A DNA stretch of 53,457 bases from Monoraphidium neglectum (taxonomy: Eukaryota > Chlorophyta > Chlorophyceae > Sphaeropleales > Selenastraceae). The DNA lies in NCBI RefSeq assembly GCF_000611645.1, contig NW_014013588.1, positions 1-53,457 of the forward strand, in the 5' to 3' direction. Numbering within the stretch: position 1 is the stretch's first letter; each line of letters begins with the position of its first letter. The position numbers and the translations under genes are program-made. The notes under the pieces are model-generated. The model did not search any database. It worked only from the letters and a program-made list of their open reading frames with translations, and had not been told where the DNA came from. Shown piece after piece: positions 9,916 to 20,265 of this stretch.

Positions 9916-11510
9916 CGCCCCACCTCCTTGGCAAAACGCCGCGACCAGGCGCGCAGCAGCGTGCAGAACACAATGAAGACAGCCATGGTGATGGCGTCGG
10001 CAATGGCAATCCCTGTGGAATGGGGGGTTGTAGGGGCAGTTGCTTGGGAGCCAGCTTCAGAGGTGGTGAGCAGGGGCAGGGCAGCGACGCTCCGGGATTA
10101 GGCAATGCATGCATACGACTGGCGAGTGACACCATGACAAGGCAAAGCTGCATGCAGGCACCACGTGTGCACACAAGCCCTTCCGACTTCGCGCTCTCTT
10201 GTCAACTTCAAGTGCCACCCACACATCAAAAAGTCGCTCTTCCATAGTCCATTGATGGTTTCAAAGCCTGGCAGCCGTACGTTCATCCTGCGGTGGGGTG
10301 GTGTACACGTGTTGATGGGTTCATAGACTGTGCAGGGATGATTGTGCAGGTTGGTCAGCAAAAGCCGTTCAAAGACTGGGCTGACTGGGGACGGTATTCA
10401 ATCCCTTCAAGGGTTGGAACTGGTTGAGAGAGGCTCGCTTTTTCCTGCCTCAACACAGCTGCCTGCCTCACGCTTGAACCAGCCCACCAGGACAGCATGC
10501 CGTTGTCGATCCGCGAGTCCAGGATGGCCGCAAACGTGAAGGAAAACAGGGTGGTCTGGGGAAGTTATGCAGCGCCGCAGCAGGGATGGAGGGGTCGCTT
10601 GGCGCCATGGTTGGAATGACCAGCCCAGCTATTCCTGGGCGAAGCAGGCTTCCGGACGCAGGCTCCCCATGCTCAAGCCTGCGCTCAGAGCGGCTTCCCA
10701 CGCCCACTAGGATAGTGCGCATTTGCTGGGACCCATTCACCTGTGGATAGACCATCACCCCGGTCTCTGGAGCGTCCCACGACGCAGCCTCCGCCGCCCC
10801 GCTTCCCGAGCTGTACGACGGCCCCTGCTGGGTGCTGGTGTTGGACGACGCGGCAAGGGCCGGGCTGGTGAACTTGCTGCTAGTGATGACGACCAGAAAC
10901 GGGACTGTGCCCAGCGCAAGCCATAGGAAGAGCAGCCGCAGCCAGCCGAGGGTCTTGAAGTACAGCCTGGACGGGTTTGGGCCCCAGGGGTCAGCGGCAA
11001 GGTGAGTTTGGTTGGAATGTGAGTAGGATGGAGCTGGCAAGGAGTGCCATTGAAACATGGGCACCATGTGCTGCTGCAGCCAAGGCCAAGCAGCCACGCT
11101 CTGTGCATGTACCTGTCTCTGCAGCATGTTCGCCTGCACCACACCATAGACCCTGCACGCCATGCACCCGCAGTTCATGCATGAATGCCTCACCCGACGC
11201 CGACGCCGTAGGTTTGGCCAATCGTGTAGCAGTCGGCTGTCAAAGCAGGCCTATCCTGAGGGGCCACTCGATGATCTTCCTTGTAGCGTCGAGCCTGGGG
11301 GTTGCATGCTCATGCATGTGAGTGTTGGTGAGTTCCCAACCAAATCAAGGCGACGGCAGCCAAGCCAACAACGTGTCGCTTTTGCAAACTTTTGCAAACT
11401 GCCATCGTTTGCATGGCACTATGTGCGCATGACCATGTTCGTGTGTTGCTCACCTCCTGTTTGTGGTGCACCACCTGCCGCCGCCGCTCCTCTTGCGACA
11501 CTTTGCCCAT
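1113..11510 (-). CDS. OSCA/CSC1/TMEM63-like multi-pass channel with long low-complexity C-terminal tail
   Basis: Thirty exons on the minus strand join in phase to give 1732 aa. The start at 11508-11510 sits in a strong context (GCCACCATGG). Family signs in order: a first membrane segment (LYFKTLGWLRLLFLWLAL), the ADYTVVVKGLP strand that opens the cytosolic RRM-like loop, AYFSRFGRVMDVVLVKD, AIFVTFSTQAERAACENAC, then FWVEQAKPPEDYIYENL, which matches the OSCA pattern V-x-x-A-P-x-P-x-D-x-x-W-E-N-L. About nine further hydrophobic segments follow. OSCA/TMEM63 proteins are osmo- or mechano-gated cation channels of plasma or endomembranes; that role here is inference. The tail after residue ~1040 is extra to the family and contains polyQ and a basic end (KKKKRRRNKKKKGKGQ). 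An alternative is that the tail is a separate gene, but the donor at 3562 and acceptor at 3362 join in frame and no start lies between. Confidence 0.75.
1887..1919 (-). other. PAM2-like short motif in the channel tail
   Basis: The minus strand encodes LTTVEAPAFMP. It shares the A-x-x-F-x-P core of PAM2 motifs, which bind the MLLE domain of poly(A)-binding protein, but the Leu is one residue too far from the Ala and the usual Asn is missing. It is a weak match that could be chance in a low-complexity tail. Confidence 0.25.
2657..2727 (-). repeat. (CAG)n tract encoding polyQ in the channel tail
   Basis: A nearly pure CTG run on the plus strand reads as CAG/CAA on the minus strand and encodes about 23 Gln with one Arg interruption, in frame inside the sixth-last to last exons of the channel tail (exon 29). 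Confidence 0.9.
3867..3914. repeat. Composite (CG)n-(CA)n tract in a channel-gene intron
   Basis: Alternating CG then CA dinucleotides, about 48 bp, lie some 20 bp downstream (minus-strand sense) of the exon 26 donor at 3933. Alternating purine-pyrimidine of this kind favours Z-DNA. Confidence 0.9.
4490..8446 (-). other. Channel gene exons 12-24: membrane pore region
   Basis: Exons: 8321-8446, 7961-8090, 7641-7790, 7272-7452, 7064-7121, 6814-6933, 6499-6614, 6029-6217, 5782-5832, 5470-5597, 5137-5275, 4828-4914, 4490-4641. Visible membrane segments include AVVVAVLLLCAVGVTKL, ISVFVVVINLVLKLLLQ, FVSQLLNSVLVLLLV, LSIFIVAVLNVVLTPGFAIAFWL, MLNLWLLLMFGSGMPLLYVIG, YVIGLVWLVVIEL, LPLLCLLLVHVLFFFVL. 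Conserved joins are GSYRDFSPGWYENVG and EFLLDYRVCDQMLNLW. Exon 13 encodes a Ser/Thr-rich probable extracellular loop (FCAAELE). Exon 15 encodes a Cys-rich loop (CALSSCYPCYCGG) that could form disulphides. Confidence 0.65.
9852..9918. repeat. Composite (GT)n-(GC)n tract beside a splice donor in the channel gene
   Basis: About 67 bp of GT/GC dinucleotides begin roughly five bases past the exon 6 donor (9923-9922, minus strand) and run through most of the short intron 9811-9923. Confidence 0.9.
11380..11399. repeat. Short tandem repeat, 10-bp unit x2
   Basis: The unit TTTTGCAAAC occurs twice in a row in the first intron of the channel gene. It contains the palindrome TTTGCAAA. No role is evident. 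Confidence 0.7.
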
Positions 11511-11979
11511 GGTGGCAATCTCATGCGAACACCTGCAGCAGAGGCAGCATTACGCACGTGCCAAGCGGCACGGAGCATCTTGATCGCGAGTAGCACGCGC
11601 CAGGCTGGCCTCAAGCTTCGATCACAATAGCATACTTTCACGTGGTTGCTTGCAAGCACTCACATACTGCCGAACTACTCATGAAACCCAAACGTGGGCT
11701 CTTCGTCCAAATCCCGCCCCACCTCTCTTTGATCAACGACGCAAAACATTATTAAAATGGTTTCATTGATGCAGTCATCGGTCTCGAGAGGTCATGATCT
11801 GGACCAGTCGCACTTGGTGGATTTGTTGGTGAAAAGCGTTGTCAACAGCCCGTGGAAACCTATCATCCAAGAAATACATGATGATATTTTCCGATTCACT
11901 GCGATTACCGTGTGAATTCTCGGATCACGGACGGCAGTGATCGGCTCCTGGAGCAATGCTGACGAGGCGAAGTGCCGGC

Positions 11980-12011
11980 CGCGCGCGCGCACGCGCACAC
12001 ACACACACACA
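11980..12011. repeat. Composite (CG)n-(CA)n tract upstream of the channel gene
   Basis: About 32 bp of CG followed by CA dinucleotides, in the probable promoter region of the channel gene. It is the same composite type as at 3867 and 9852. Confidence 0.85.
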
Positions 12012-12117
12012 TGCGCGTCCGCGTATCACCAATGTATTCCCAGTGTTCATGATCAAACCTGAGTATATGCTGCTGTACAATAACACCACAGGGGGACAGG
12101 AGACAATCCGTAAAGAC

Positions 12118-12122
12118 TTACA
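12118..12122 (-). terminator. Candidate TGTAA polyadenylation signal of the dynein gene
   Basis: TTACA on the plus strand (TGTAA on the minus) lies only about 27 nt past the dynein stop codon. That would make a very short 3' UTR, so the signal may be fortuitous. No other TGTAA on this strand was seen before the channel gene. Confidence 0.3.
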
Positions 12123-12148
12123 CGTCGGGTGTGCGTCGAAACTGGCAT

Positions 12149-13613
12149 TCAATCATCGTCCAGGGAGCACAGTGCTGCCGTGCCCTGCAGCACCCATGTG
12201 CTTGCTGCGCTGTCATGCGGTATAGCCAGCTGCAGGTGCATCACAAAATTGCTGCGGGAGGCGCACATGTACAATGGGCATTCATAAACCCCCGCCTGAT
12301 TTGCATCTGCGCTGCCGCCCTGCGCCGCTGGACCAGAATATGGGCAGGGCAGGGACGCCCCCACATCTAGTCGCCGTTCCTCGTCCTGCATTTCCTGCTG
12401 CTGCTGCTGTTGCTGCTGCTGCCAATCTATAGGCTGAAGCTCCACCATCGGCAGCGGGCAGGTCGTCTCGCCCGGCCGCGACTCAGCCAGCGCCCCCGCG
12501 GCCTCGTCCCAGCGCGCACCCTCAAGGGACAGCCCGTACACATACACAGCCCCCTCCGCCTCGACGCGGCCGCCACCACTATCCCCAACGCCGCGATTGG
12601 CGCCGCCGCTATCCCCGGCTGCCGCCGCGGGGCGCCGCTCTCCAGCTTCGGGAATTTCGGCGCTCGCCAGCACGCGGTGCGCCATCGCCATTGCGTCCAC
12701 AGGCCGCCGCCGCCGCCGCGCGTGGTTCTGCAGCGCGGCGGTGACGAGGCCCCGCGGATGGAACAGGCCCGGCAGCCAGAAGGCACGCGGCTCGCCTCCT
12801 GTGAGCCAAGCGTCCAGGGCGGCGAAGCGGCGGTGCAGGTCCCGCAGCCACCCGCCCAGCGGCTTGCGGCTCGGGTAGGCGGCGCGCGCCCACAGGGCCG
12901 GGACCTGCTCCTCGAGGGTGAGAGTTCACACCGCAGCAAGTTGTTCGAGGAGAGCGCAAAGAGTTGCTTGAAATCAATGACTTTGCGGTGCAGTCAGGCA
13001 GCACATGCACCATTTTGATCCTGTGCATCTTAGCGGTTGTCTTTGAGAAACTCCCAATCTGCCTAACGCACCCTCCGCCCTGCCCCCTCCACCGCCCGCC
13101 GCACCTGGCCGCGCGCGATTGATGCGCCCACTGCCTCCAGCTCTCCGCCAATCACCTCCCGGCCGCAAAGAGCATGGCCCAGGGTGGTCAGCGACGTGGA
13201 CACCACCGACAGCAAAGTGTTGTGCCTGGATGGTTGATTGGCACAGCGCGACTGACCGCTCAGCTTCGAAACAGCAACCTGCTGATGAGTAAGAACCAAT
13301 GTTGAACCCAATCCAGACACCGGAGGCGAATGTCACAATTCATGTCATCTGCCTCCCCACCATGAGCACCTCTCAACTTGGTTTCTGTATCCTCTCACCT
13401 GCCCATCTCCTGCGCCAGCACAGTCCCAAGGGCGTTCACCCCGCCGCCGACCAGTGGCGCGAACGGGTCATGCAGCACACTCGCACGCTCCCGTGCAAGG
13501 GGGGCCGGCAGGCTTGAGAGCATCTCCTCAACTCGTGCCGCCAGGGCACCCTCGTCTGTGGTTGCATGCGGGGCTGCGCTGCTGCTTTGCTGTTGCTGCT
13601 CCTGCTGTTCTTT

Positions 13614-13668
<55 letters not shown>

Positions 13669-15619
13669 GGGGCCGCTTCAGGTGCGGCCCGCGGCTGCAA
13701 CGACACAATTGCATCAAGCACCCGCCGTGCTTCCTGACGGCCAAACGCAATGCTGGCATTGGGGTGCAGGCCAAAGATGCGTGGGTCGTCCACAGCGGGG
13801 AGGGACCGCAGATGCTCATCAAAGGAGGCTGCATCGCCGTCTGGCGGCAGCTCCAGGCCCTCTGCATGGATTATGGTTTGGGAGGGGGCAAACAACAACC
13901 AACTTAGATGTCATTCAGATCAGGGCTTTGCAGGAAATTGCCCGCAGTCACGTGCATTCACTCCCAGGACATCAACAAGCCCGCTGACAGCTGCAATTGG
14001 CGCCTGAAGGCAAACAGAAGCCACCCACCTGCCAGCCGCGCGAATGGGGCGAGCGCTCTGGGGCACAAGTGCCGCCCCACCAGGGCCGCCAGCAGCCGCC
14101 GGTCGTGCTCGGCCGTGACCCGCCCGCCGTAGATGATCTGACCCGTCAGGTACCGCAGGCCCTCCCATGGCACCCACGAGTGCAGCGCGCCCGCCGCCGG
14201 CGAGGACGGCGTCGAGGCCGCGGCTGCCGCCGCCGCACTCCCCGCGCCGCCGCGCTCGGCGTCCGCCGGCTGCCGGCGGCGCGCGGCGCCGCCGTCCTGC
14301 AGGGACAGCTGCAGGGTGGATAGGCTGCAGGACAGGTCGCCGTCCGAAAACTCGTATGGCCGGGTCCACCCGAGCGCGCCGTACCGCCGCCGCTCCAATA
14401 CCACCGCGTGCAGCAGCACGCCCGACAGCAGCAGCCGCCGCCACTCCGGCCCGCGCCCCGCGGCGTCGCAGCTCGGCCAGCACGCGGCCGGCAGCGACGC
14501 CAGGGCGCGCAGCGCGCGCGCGCGGACGCCCCTCGGCGGCTCGAGGGCCACCTTTGACGACGCCTGCAGGACCGGCGCCGGGAAGTCTGGCGACGGCGCT
14601 GATGTCAGCCAGAGCCGGAAGTCGGGGTGGGGCCGCTGGTCGGGGTCGTGGGAGGACGCGGCGGCGGGGAGGTCCGCCGTGACGAGCTGCTCCAGGCGCG
14701 GCATCCAGGAGCGCGCCAGGTGGCAGTTCTGCGGTCGGATGAGGGCGCGGGAGTGTGGTCAAAACGTGAGGTCAACAACAGCTAGCGGACAGGTCCAGTC
14801 GAGCAGCAGAATCGGATGCCCATGAACCGGTGTCCTTTCCTGAACCACAGTATTGCAAAGGGCACCGTTGTAAAAGCACAGCACCTTATGACATGTGACA
14901 GAGGCACCCGCACCTGCAGGCACACCCAGTCTCCCGCCTTCATCGCCAAGTGCACCAGGCCCTCCGCCACGGGCCCCTGCCCCTGGCCAAGGCTGACCAG
15001 ATGCAGCCCGCGCCCCGGCGCGCGCCCGGCCGCGTCCGCCGCCCGCAACAGCGCGGCAAGTGGGTCGGCACCAGGCGCGAGCACCAGCACGAGCGGCGTT
15101 GTTGGGGAGCTGTCTGCTAGGGCTGCAGATAGGCCGTCCCTTTGGCCTCCCAAGGCGGCTGATGTAGGGTCAAAGTCGGGGCCCAGCTGGCCGGAGGTGT
15201 ATGACGCGAAGGCGGGGCAGAGGGCGTCCTCACGGAGCGCGCGGACGAGCAGCAGCCGCTGGAACGGTGACAGGGATCGGCTCTCCTCCCGGCCTGGCGC
15301 CTCCTGCTCCTGCTGCCGCTGCTGCTGCTGCTGCTGCTGTTGTTGGTGGCCACGCTCTGTTTGCTCTGACGACTGCATACCTCGCTGTTGCCGCCACAAG
15401 CTTGCGAGGTCGTTTGTCCCGGCCGCTACAAAGGGATTAGAGCTACTCAACACAGCCGCCACAGCAGGCGGCGCCGTTTCCCCACCAGCTCCATCTGAGA
15501 CTGAAGCTGCGACCAGAGCGTGCGACGCGCCGCAAAATGCTGGCACAGATGCGTCAAGCGCTAGCAGTGCTGCCCAAGCCTGCGGCGGCAGCCAGGAAGG
15601 TGCCTCCAGGTTAACCTGC

Positions 15620-15678
<59 letters not shown>

Positions 15679-18600
15679 ATGATGACGATGGTAGCTGACA
15701 GTTGCTTGCTGTTGCCCGGTCTGCCGCTCAGAAGCAGCTGGTACGGCCGGAGTCGTGATGGCGCCACTGCTCACAAAGTGCCGCCACTCAGCCAGGCTGA
15801 TTGCGCCGGCGGCCCGCTGGATTGAAGTGGCTATGAGAAGGCTAAAGATCAGCCTGCGGTCATCAAACAGCCCACGGCACACCTGTGACGGCGGCCGTTG
15901 ACAAGATAAGTGGCGGCGCAACAAGATTGGGTGAGGGCCACCAACTTTCTTTGCTGTTGTTTGGCAGACGGCATTGCAAGATTACAGCAAGAAAGTCATC
16001 AGCGGTGGCAATGAGGACCACAAGACTTGAGTTCACTCCCTTCCAGGAGTGGCACCTTCCCATGCAGTCCACAAAACTCACAGTGTTGTAGATGTACGAA
16101 GTCAGGTAATCGGTCAGCCCTGCCAGCCGTGCCGCCAGCCGCGCCGCTGCCCCTGGCGCGCTCGCACCAGGAGTGGTCGCGGCCGCTATGCAGTGTACAA
16201 ACATGGCTTTGAAGGCGCGCAGGCTTGTCTGATACATGGGCCCCAGGCCCGGCAGGTCTGACACCACAAACCACAGCGTCGCGCCGCGCGCCGGAGGGCC
16301 GCGGTAACCCTCGCGGGCGGCGTTAATGGTGGCCTCCGTCGACTCGGCCTCGCGCACACGGGTGGCGATGACGCCTGCAGTGGTGTGGCAAGTTCAATCG
16401 TGCAAGCACGTAAGTCGCGGCCACATGATGAAGCTGCCCTAAACTGCCCACCTAAACCTGTGTGTCTTCCAAAAGGCACCTTAGCCAGCGTCGTGCCGCA
16501 CCCTGCTTTCTTGTGCAGCTTTTGTGGCGTCATGAGCCAGCGTGTGTGCTCACCGCTGGTGGTGCGTGCGTTGTTGAGGGTGGCTATGAGCGCCTCGTCA
16601 TCCAGCAGGTGGCCGCTGGACTCCCTCAGCAGCCGCAGCACCTTGTCTTCCAGTTCCTGGGGGTGGCAAAAATGCAAGGCTGATGCAGTGGCGCATGCAC
16701 ACTGGGGTCCTGCCTTTATGCGATGTGCACGTGCCGCCATACCAGAGCGGCCAGCACACACCCGTCGACAGGAGCGGCCAGCACGCACCCGTCGACAGGG
16801 GCGTGAGTTGGATACACAGCCGGCCTCAAAGCGACTGACATCCGGTGCAGGGCAGAGTTTTGCCACCTGCAGCTGCCGCTTGTCAGAAGCTATGGACACC
16901 ACCAGCCTGTCGCGTGCATCCTCCAGCTCTGGGCGGTCCCTGAGCAGCAGCTCCCCCAGCAGCTGGTCCTCCAGGCCCTGGCAGTATAAAGGGGATGTGC
17001 GGCAGGCAGTGAGTCGGTGCGCAATTGGTCAACGCAGGCTGCAACTGCAAGCCCTGCAAAATGCCGCCAAAGAAGACACCCAAACCTGGCCCATGCGATT
17101 GCCAGCAGGGCTGTTTTACAATACCCTGTGCCTGCAAACTCACCTTTCTTGTGACTGCAAAGTTGACCAGGTTGACCTTTGCACAGGCCTCAGGCAGGTA
17201 GTGGGGGTTGGGCAGCCGCGTGGCCAGGTACAGCCTGAAGGGTTGTGCCAACGGGTGGTTGGGTGCTGTCAGCTGGTTGGGAAGCGCAAGCCAATCAATG
17301 CATGCAGCCACTTGTCCTTGCAGCAAAGCCGAGGGGTCATTTGCTGGCAAAGGCTATACACGACATGCAAGCCCCTAACAAGTCAACCAGCCGCTTCACC
17401 TGAATTTCGGATCATACTCAACCTCAGAATCCCCCAGGTGAATCATGGTCCTAGGGCCTGCACAGCCAAACCGGGATGCGAGGCGTTGGTTGAAACATGA
17501 CATCGGCGTTGGTTGAAACATGACATCATGACACCTTGACATCGGCGCGTCCAGTGCAAATGTCATGCCTGTTGTGTCGCGAGGCCACCCTCCCATGGCC
17601 GCGCACCATGCTGGTAGGTGGCTTTTGTGAGGAGGGGGTCCAGCACAGGGTCGAGGGCCTCCCCCACGTCCTCCACCAAAACGGGCAGCCCTGCACGCAC
17701 GGCAGCCTCCAGGGTTGGCAGCAGTGCAGGCGCTGACGCTGAGACGACGCGCAGGCCGTTGGCACCCTCCATGGCCTTGATCCACCTGCCATATTTGTGG
17801 GTGGGGGAATGCGATTCTGCGCGGCGGATTGCACGCGGCTACGCACATGTTCATTGACAGCAGACCATGCGTATCCTCCTTCAAAAGCAGGCAGCTGATG
17901 TGGGGCTTACACGCAGTAGACCCGTCACCTCATCACCGCCCATCGAAACCCAACGAGACTCACGAGCTGCCCTGCTCCTGGGGGTCAATGATGAGGGGCC
18001 ACCGCCCGCCGCCCCGCGCCACGAGCGCGCCGCTGTCGACGCTCGCGCTGTCGGAGGGCAGGCCCTGAGCCAGCCACTCCCGCAGCTCGACCGTGGACGC
18101 CAGCGCGGCGGCGAGGCTGAAGGTTGGGGTGACGGGGATGCACAGATCTGCGCAGCGGCCCAGCCAGCCCTGGAGCAAGTCCTGGCGGTACGGACCTAGG
18201 GTTGGATTGGGGAAGGGGGGTTGCCTTTTGGTGAGCAGGAACAAGCGCAAAGGGAATGTTTGGATTAGAACAGGACTGGAGGCAGGGCATGGATGAGGTA
18301 ACAATTGGTTTCAGATCAGGGCTGGGCGGGATTCGGAGCAGGGTTGAGGTAAAGCCATGCGCAGATGAGTTGACTGCATATTGACCATGACATGGCTGCC
18401 ATGCAGACTTTCGACATGGCGCCCTCACCGCAAAACGCCAGGGGTCAAGAGGCGCACCTGTGAACGCGCCGGTGTACGACACGCACGCAGCCGCCAGCAG
18501 CGCGTCCCCTGGCAGCAGCGCCAGGCGTGCCCCCAGCGCGTCCGCGGTCCCCTGCCACCGCGCCATCTCGTCGCCCAGCAGCGCGGTCAGCTTGCCCGCG

Positions 18601-19555
18601 CGGCCCAGCCGGCGGTGGCTCAGGTCGGCCTGAGCGGAAGTTGGGCAGGCGGGTCCAGGCGGCGTGGAGGCACAACCAGGGCCCTCTGAGAGGCGTGCTG
18701 GCCCCTGAAACCCTCTGGTATGCGCACCCCTGCTACACCAGGGCCCAAGCCTGGAGCGCCTCAAAGCAGCAGCCGCATGGGTGCGACACTGGCGGCCCCG
18801 AGCACCCGCCCCGCCGGACCTGGAATGTCAGCGACGCCATCTCCGCCTGCGTGTCCGCCAGCTGCCTCTGTAGCGCCGCCACCTTCTCCCGGATGGCCAA
18901 GAGGCTGGCGCGCTTCTCAGCCACCACCGCGTTGCTCGCGTCCAGCGCAGCCTGGCGCGCACCAAGGCGGGATGCCAAAAAATCCTGGCAGTCAGCAACA
19001 CCACAATATCTAGGTCTGCGACCGCAAGCACTGCAAACACCTTGTGATGGTGGCTGGTCAAAAGTGTGGGTTGGATTACTTCCGGCATGCTGTGAACGCA
19101 GGCCGGCACTGACCTGTGCTGCTGCCAGCGCGAGCCTCTTGGGCTCAACCATCTTGTACACGGCGGCGTAGGTGTCCATGGCGCGCACCCAGCAGCAGAT
19201 GCTCATGGCCGCCCGCGACTGCTTGCCGACCTGATTGCGGGTTCAAGGGAGGCAGCAGCACGCATGGAGCCGTGATTGGGGGCTACCCCTTCCCCGCTCG
19301 CATCCCCCGGCTAACCTGCCATGGGCATACATAAGGCGCTTTGCGGCGCTGCGGCCGAGCCGCCCTTGGCAGCCTTGGCCCGGCGTTTGACTGCGCAGAT
19401 GATCTCGTACAGATCGATGCAGCAGGGACCCTGAGCGCATCATGGTGCGGCTTGACGATGCTCAATCACATGTCTTGCCACCATTCCGTCAAACATCTCC
19501 TCCCATTTGTGTGGGGGCATCACACATGCAGGCCAGCGAAGCACGGCTTCATCAG

Positions 19556-19589
<34 letters not shown>

Positions 19590-20185
19590 CTGCTCTGGGG
19601 TGAACGTGGGGTCGGCCATGACGCGCTGCAGCTGGCGCACAACCCTCTCTGGCAGGTTGTCGCGGTCAAAATCTGTGAGCCGCTTGATGAAGTTGGCGTC
19701 GCTCAGCACGCGCTTCGCCGCGTCCCATGAGAACTCCTCGCCAGCACCCTTGTCCTGCGGCGCACGGTGTGCATGTCCGTGCCGTTGACAATGGGATGGC
19801 GTGGCTGGTCCGGCCGGAGGCTTGTTTACAGATGCGTGGTATGTTTGTGTTCAGCGCAAGCGATTTCATGGCAGGTGGCTGCAACTGTCAGGCGGCGAGC
19901 TGCATACGCGCCAAAGGGACGGGTCCTGGCGGTGCTGCCGCCAGCAGCGGGCCCCGCTGCCGCCCACCTGCAGCAGTATGCACACTCCCTCCATCGTGAG
20001 GTGCACCAGGGTGGGCGGCTTAATGAAGGTCCTCATCTCAATGATGTCAGCCTTGTTCAGGGCATCAAGGGCCTGGGCCACGTTCGCATGATGTGGCGGG
20101 GGTCAGCGGTGTCCATGAAGAGGTGGGAGTGGAGGGGTGGCTGACAACAAGGGCGTCAGGTTAGGAAGATGGATGCACGGCGCGC

Positions 20186-20265
<80 letters not shown>

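Larger units (their letters stand above)
8607..11510 (-). other. Channel gene exons 1-11: N-terminus, first membrane segments, cytosolic RRM-like loop
   Basis: Exons (minus strand, high to low): 11454-11510, 11194-11294, 10741-10966, 10488-10555, 10223-10287, 9924-10012, 9724-9810, 9606-9680, 9300-9447, 8927-9088, 8607-8716. They cover residues 1 to about 396. Exon 3 holds the first membrane segment followed by a Ser/Thr/Gly-rich loop. Exon 6 holds a second segment (AIADAITMAVFIVFCTLL). Exons 8-11 encode the large cytosolic loop typical of OSCA/CSC1 proteins. Phases agree at every junction. The exon 5 to 6 join and the acceptor choices for exons 7 and 11 are the least certain. Confidence 0.65.
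11511..12148. other. Intergenic region: channel promoter and dynein 3' end
   Basis: This 638-bp region separates the dynein stop (12149) from the channel start (11510); both genes run on the minus strand, so it should hold the dynein 3' UTR and the channel promoter and 5' UTR. It is clearly AT-richer than the flanks around 11740-11900. It contains a (CG)n-(CA)n tract at 11980-12011 and a TGTAA candidate at 12118-12122. No TATA box could be assigned with confidence. Confidence 0.5.
12149..16374 (-). other. Dynein exons 63-68: AAA6 and C-terminal domain with large insertions
   Basis: Exons: 16082-16374, 14914-15882, 14029-14728, 13399-13861, 13105-13225, 12149-12904 (residues ~3790-4889). Landmarks are [144 protein letters not shown] and [17 protein letters not shown]. 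Unlike earlier blocks, exons 64, 66 and 68 carry long Gln, His, Ala and Gly insertions within otherwise conserved sequence. Confidence 0.9.
16554..18195 (-). other. Dynein exons 57-62: AAA5
   Basis: Exons: 17964-18195, 17607-17785, 17400-17457, 17144-17234, 16867-16977, 16554-16656 (residues ~3532-3789). Landmarks are [93 protein letters not shown] and [15 protein letters not shown]. These are standard for axonemal heavy chains. Confidence 0.92.

Noticed and set aside
12410..13018. Plus-strand open frame of 202 codons
   Set aside because: Antisense to the dynein C-terminal domain ([18 protein letters not shown] landmarks on the minus strand).
14816..15661. Plus-strand open frame of 281 codons ending in poly-Cys
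   Set aside because: It is antisense to dynein exon 64, which carries clear dynein motifs on the minus strand.
16745..16798. CRISPR-like or site-specific recombination repeat
   Set aside because: Only two units with no spacer, inside a nuclear intron of a eukaryotic gene.
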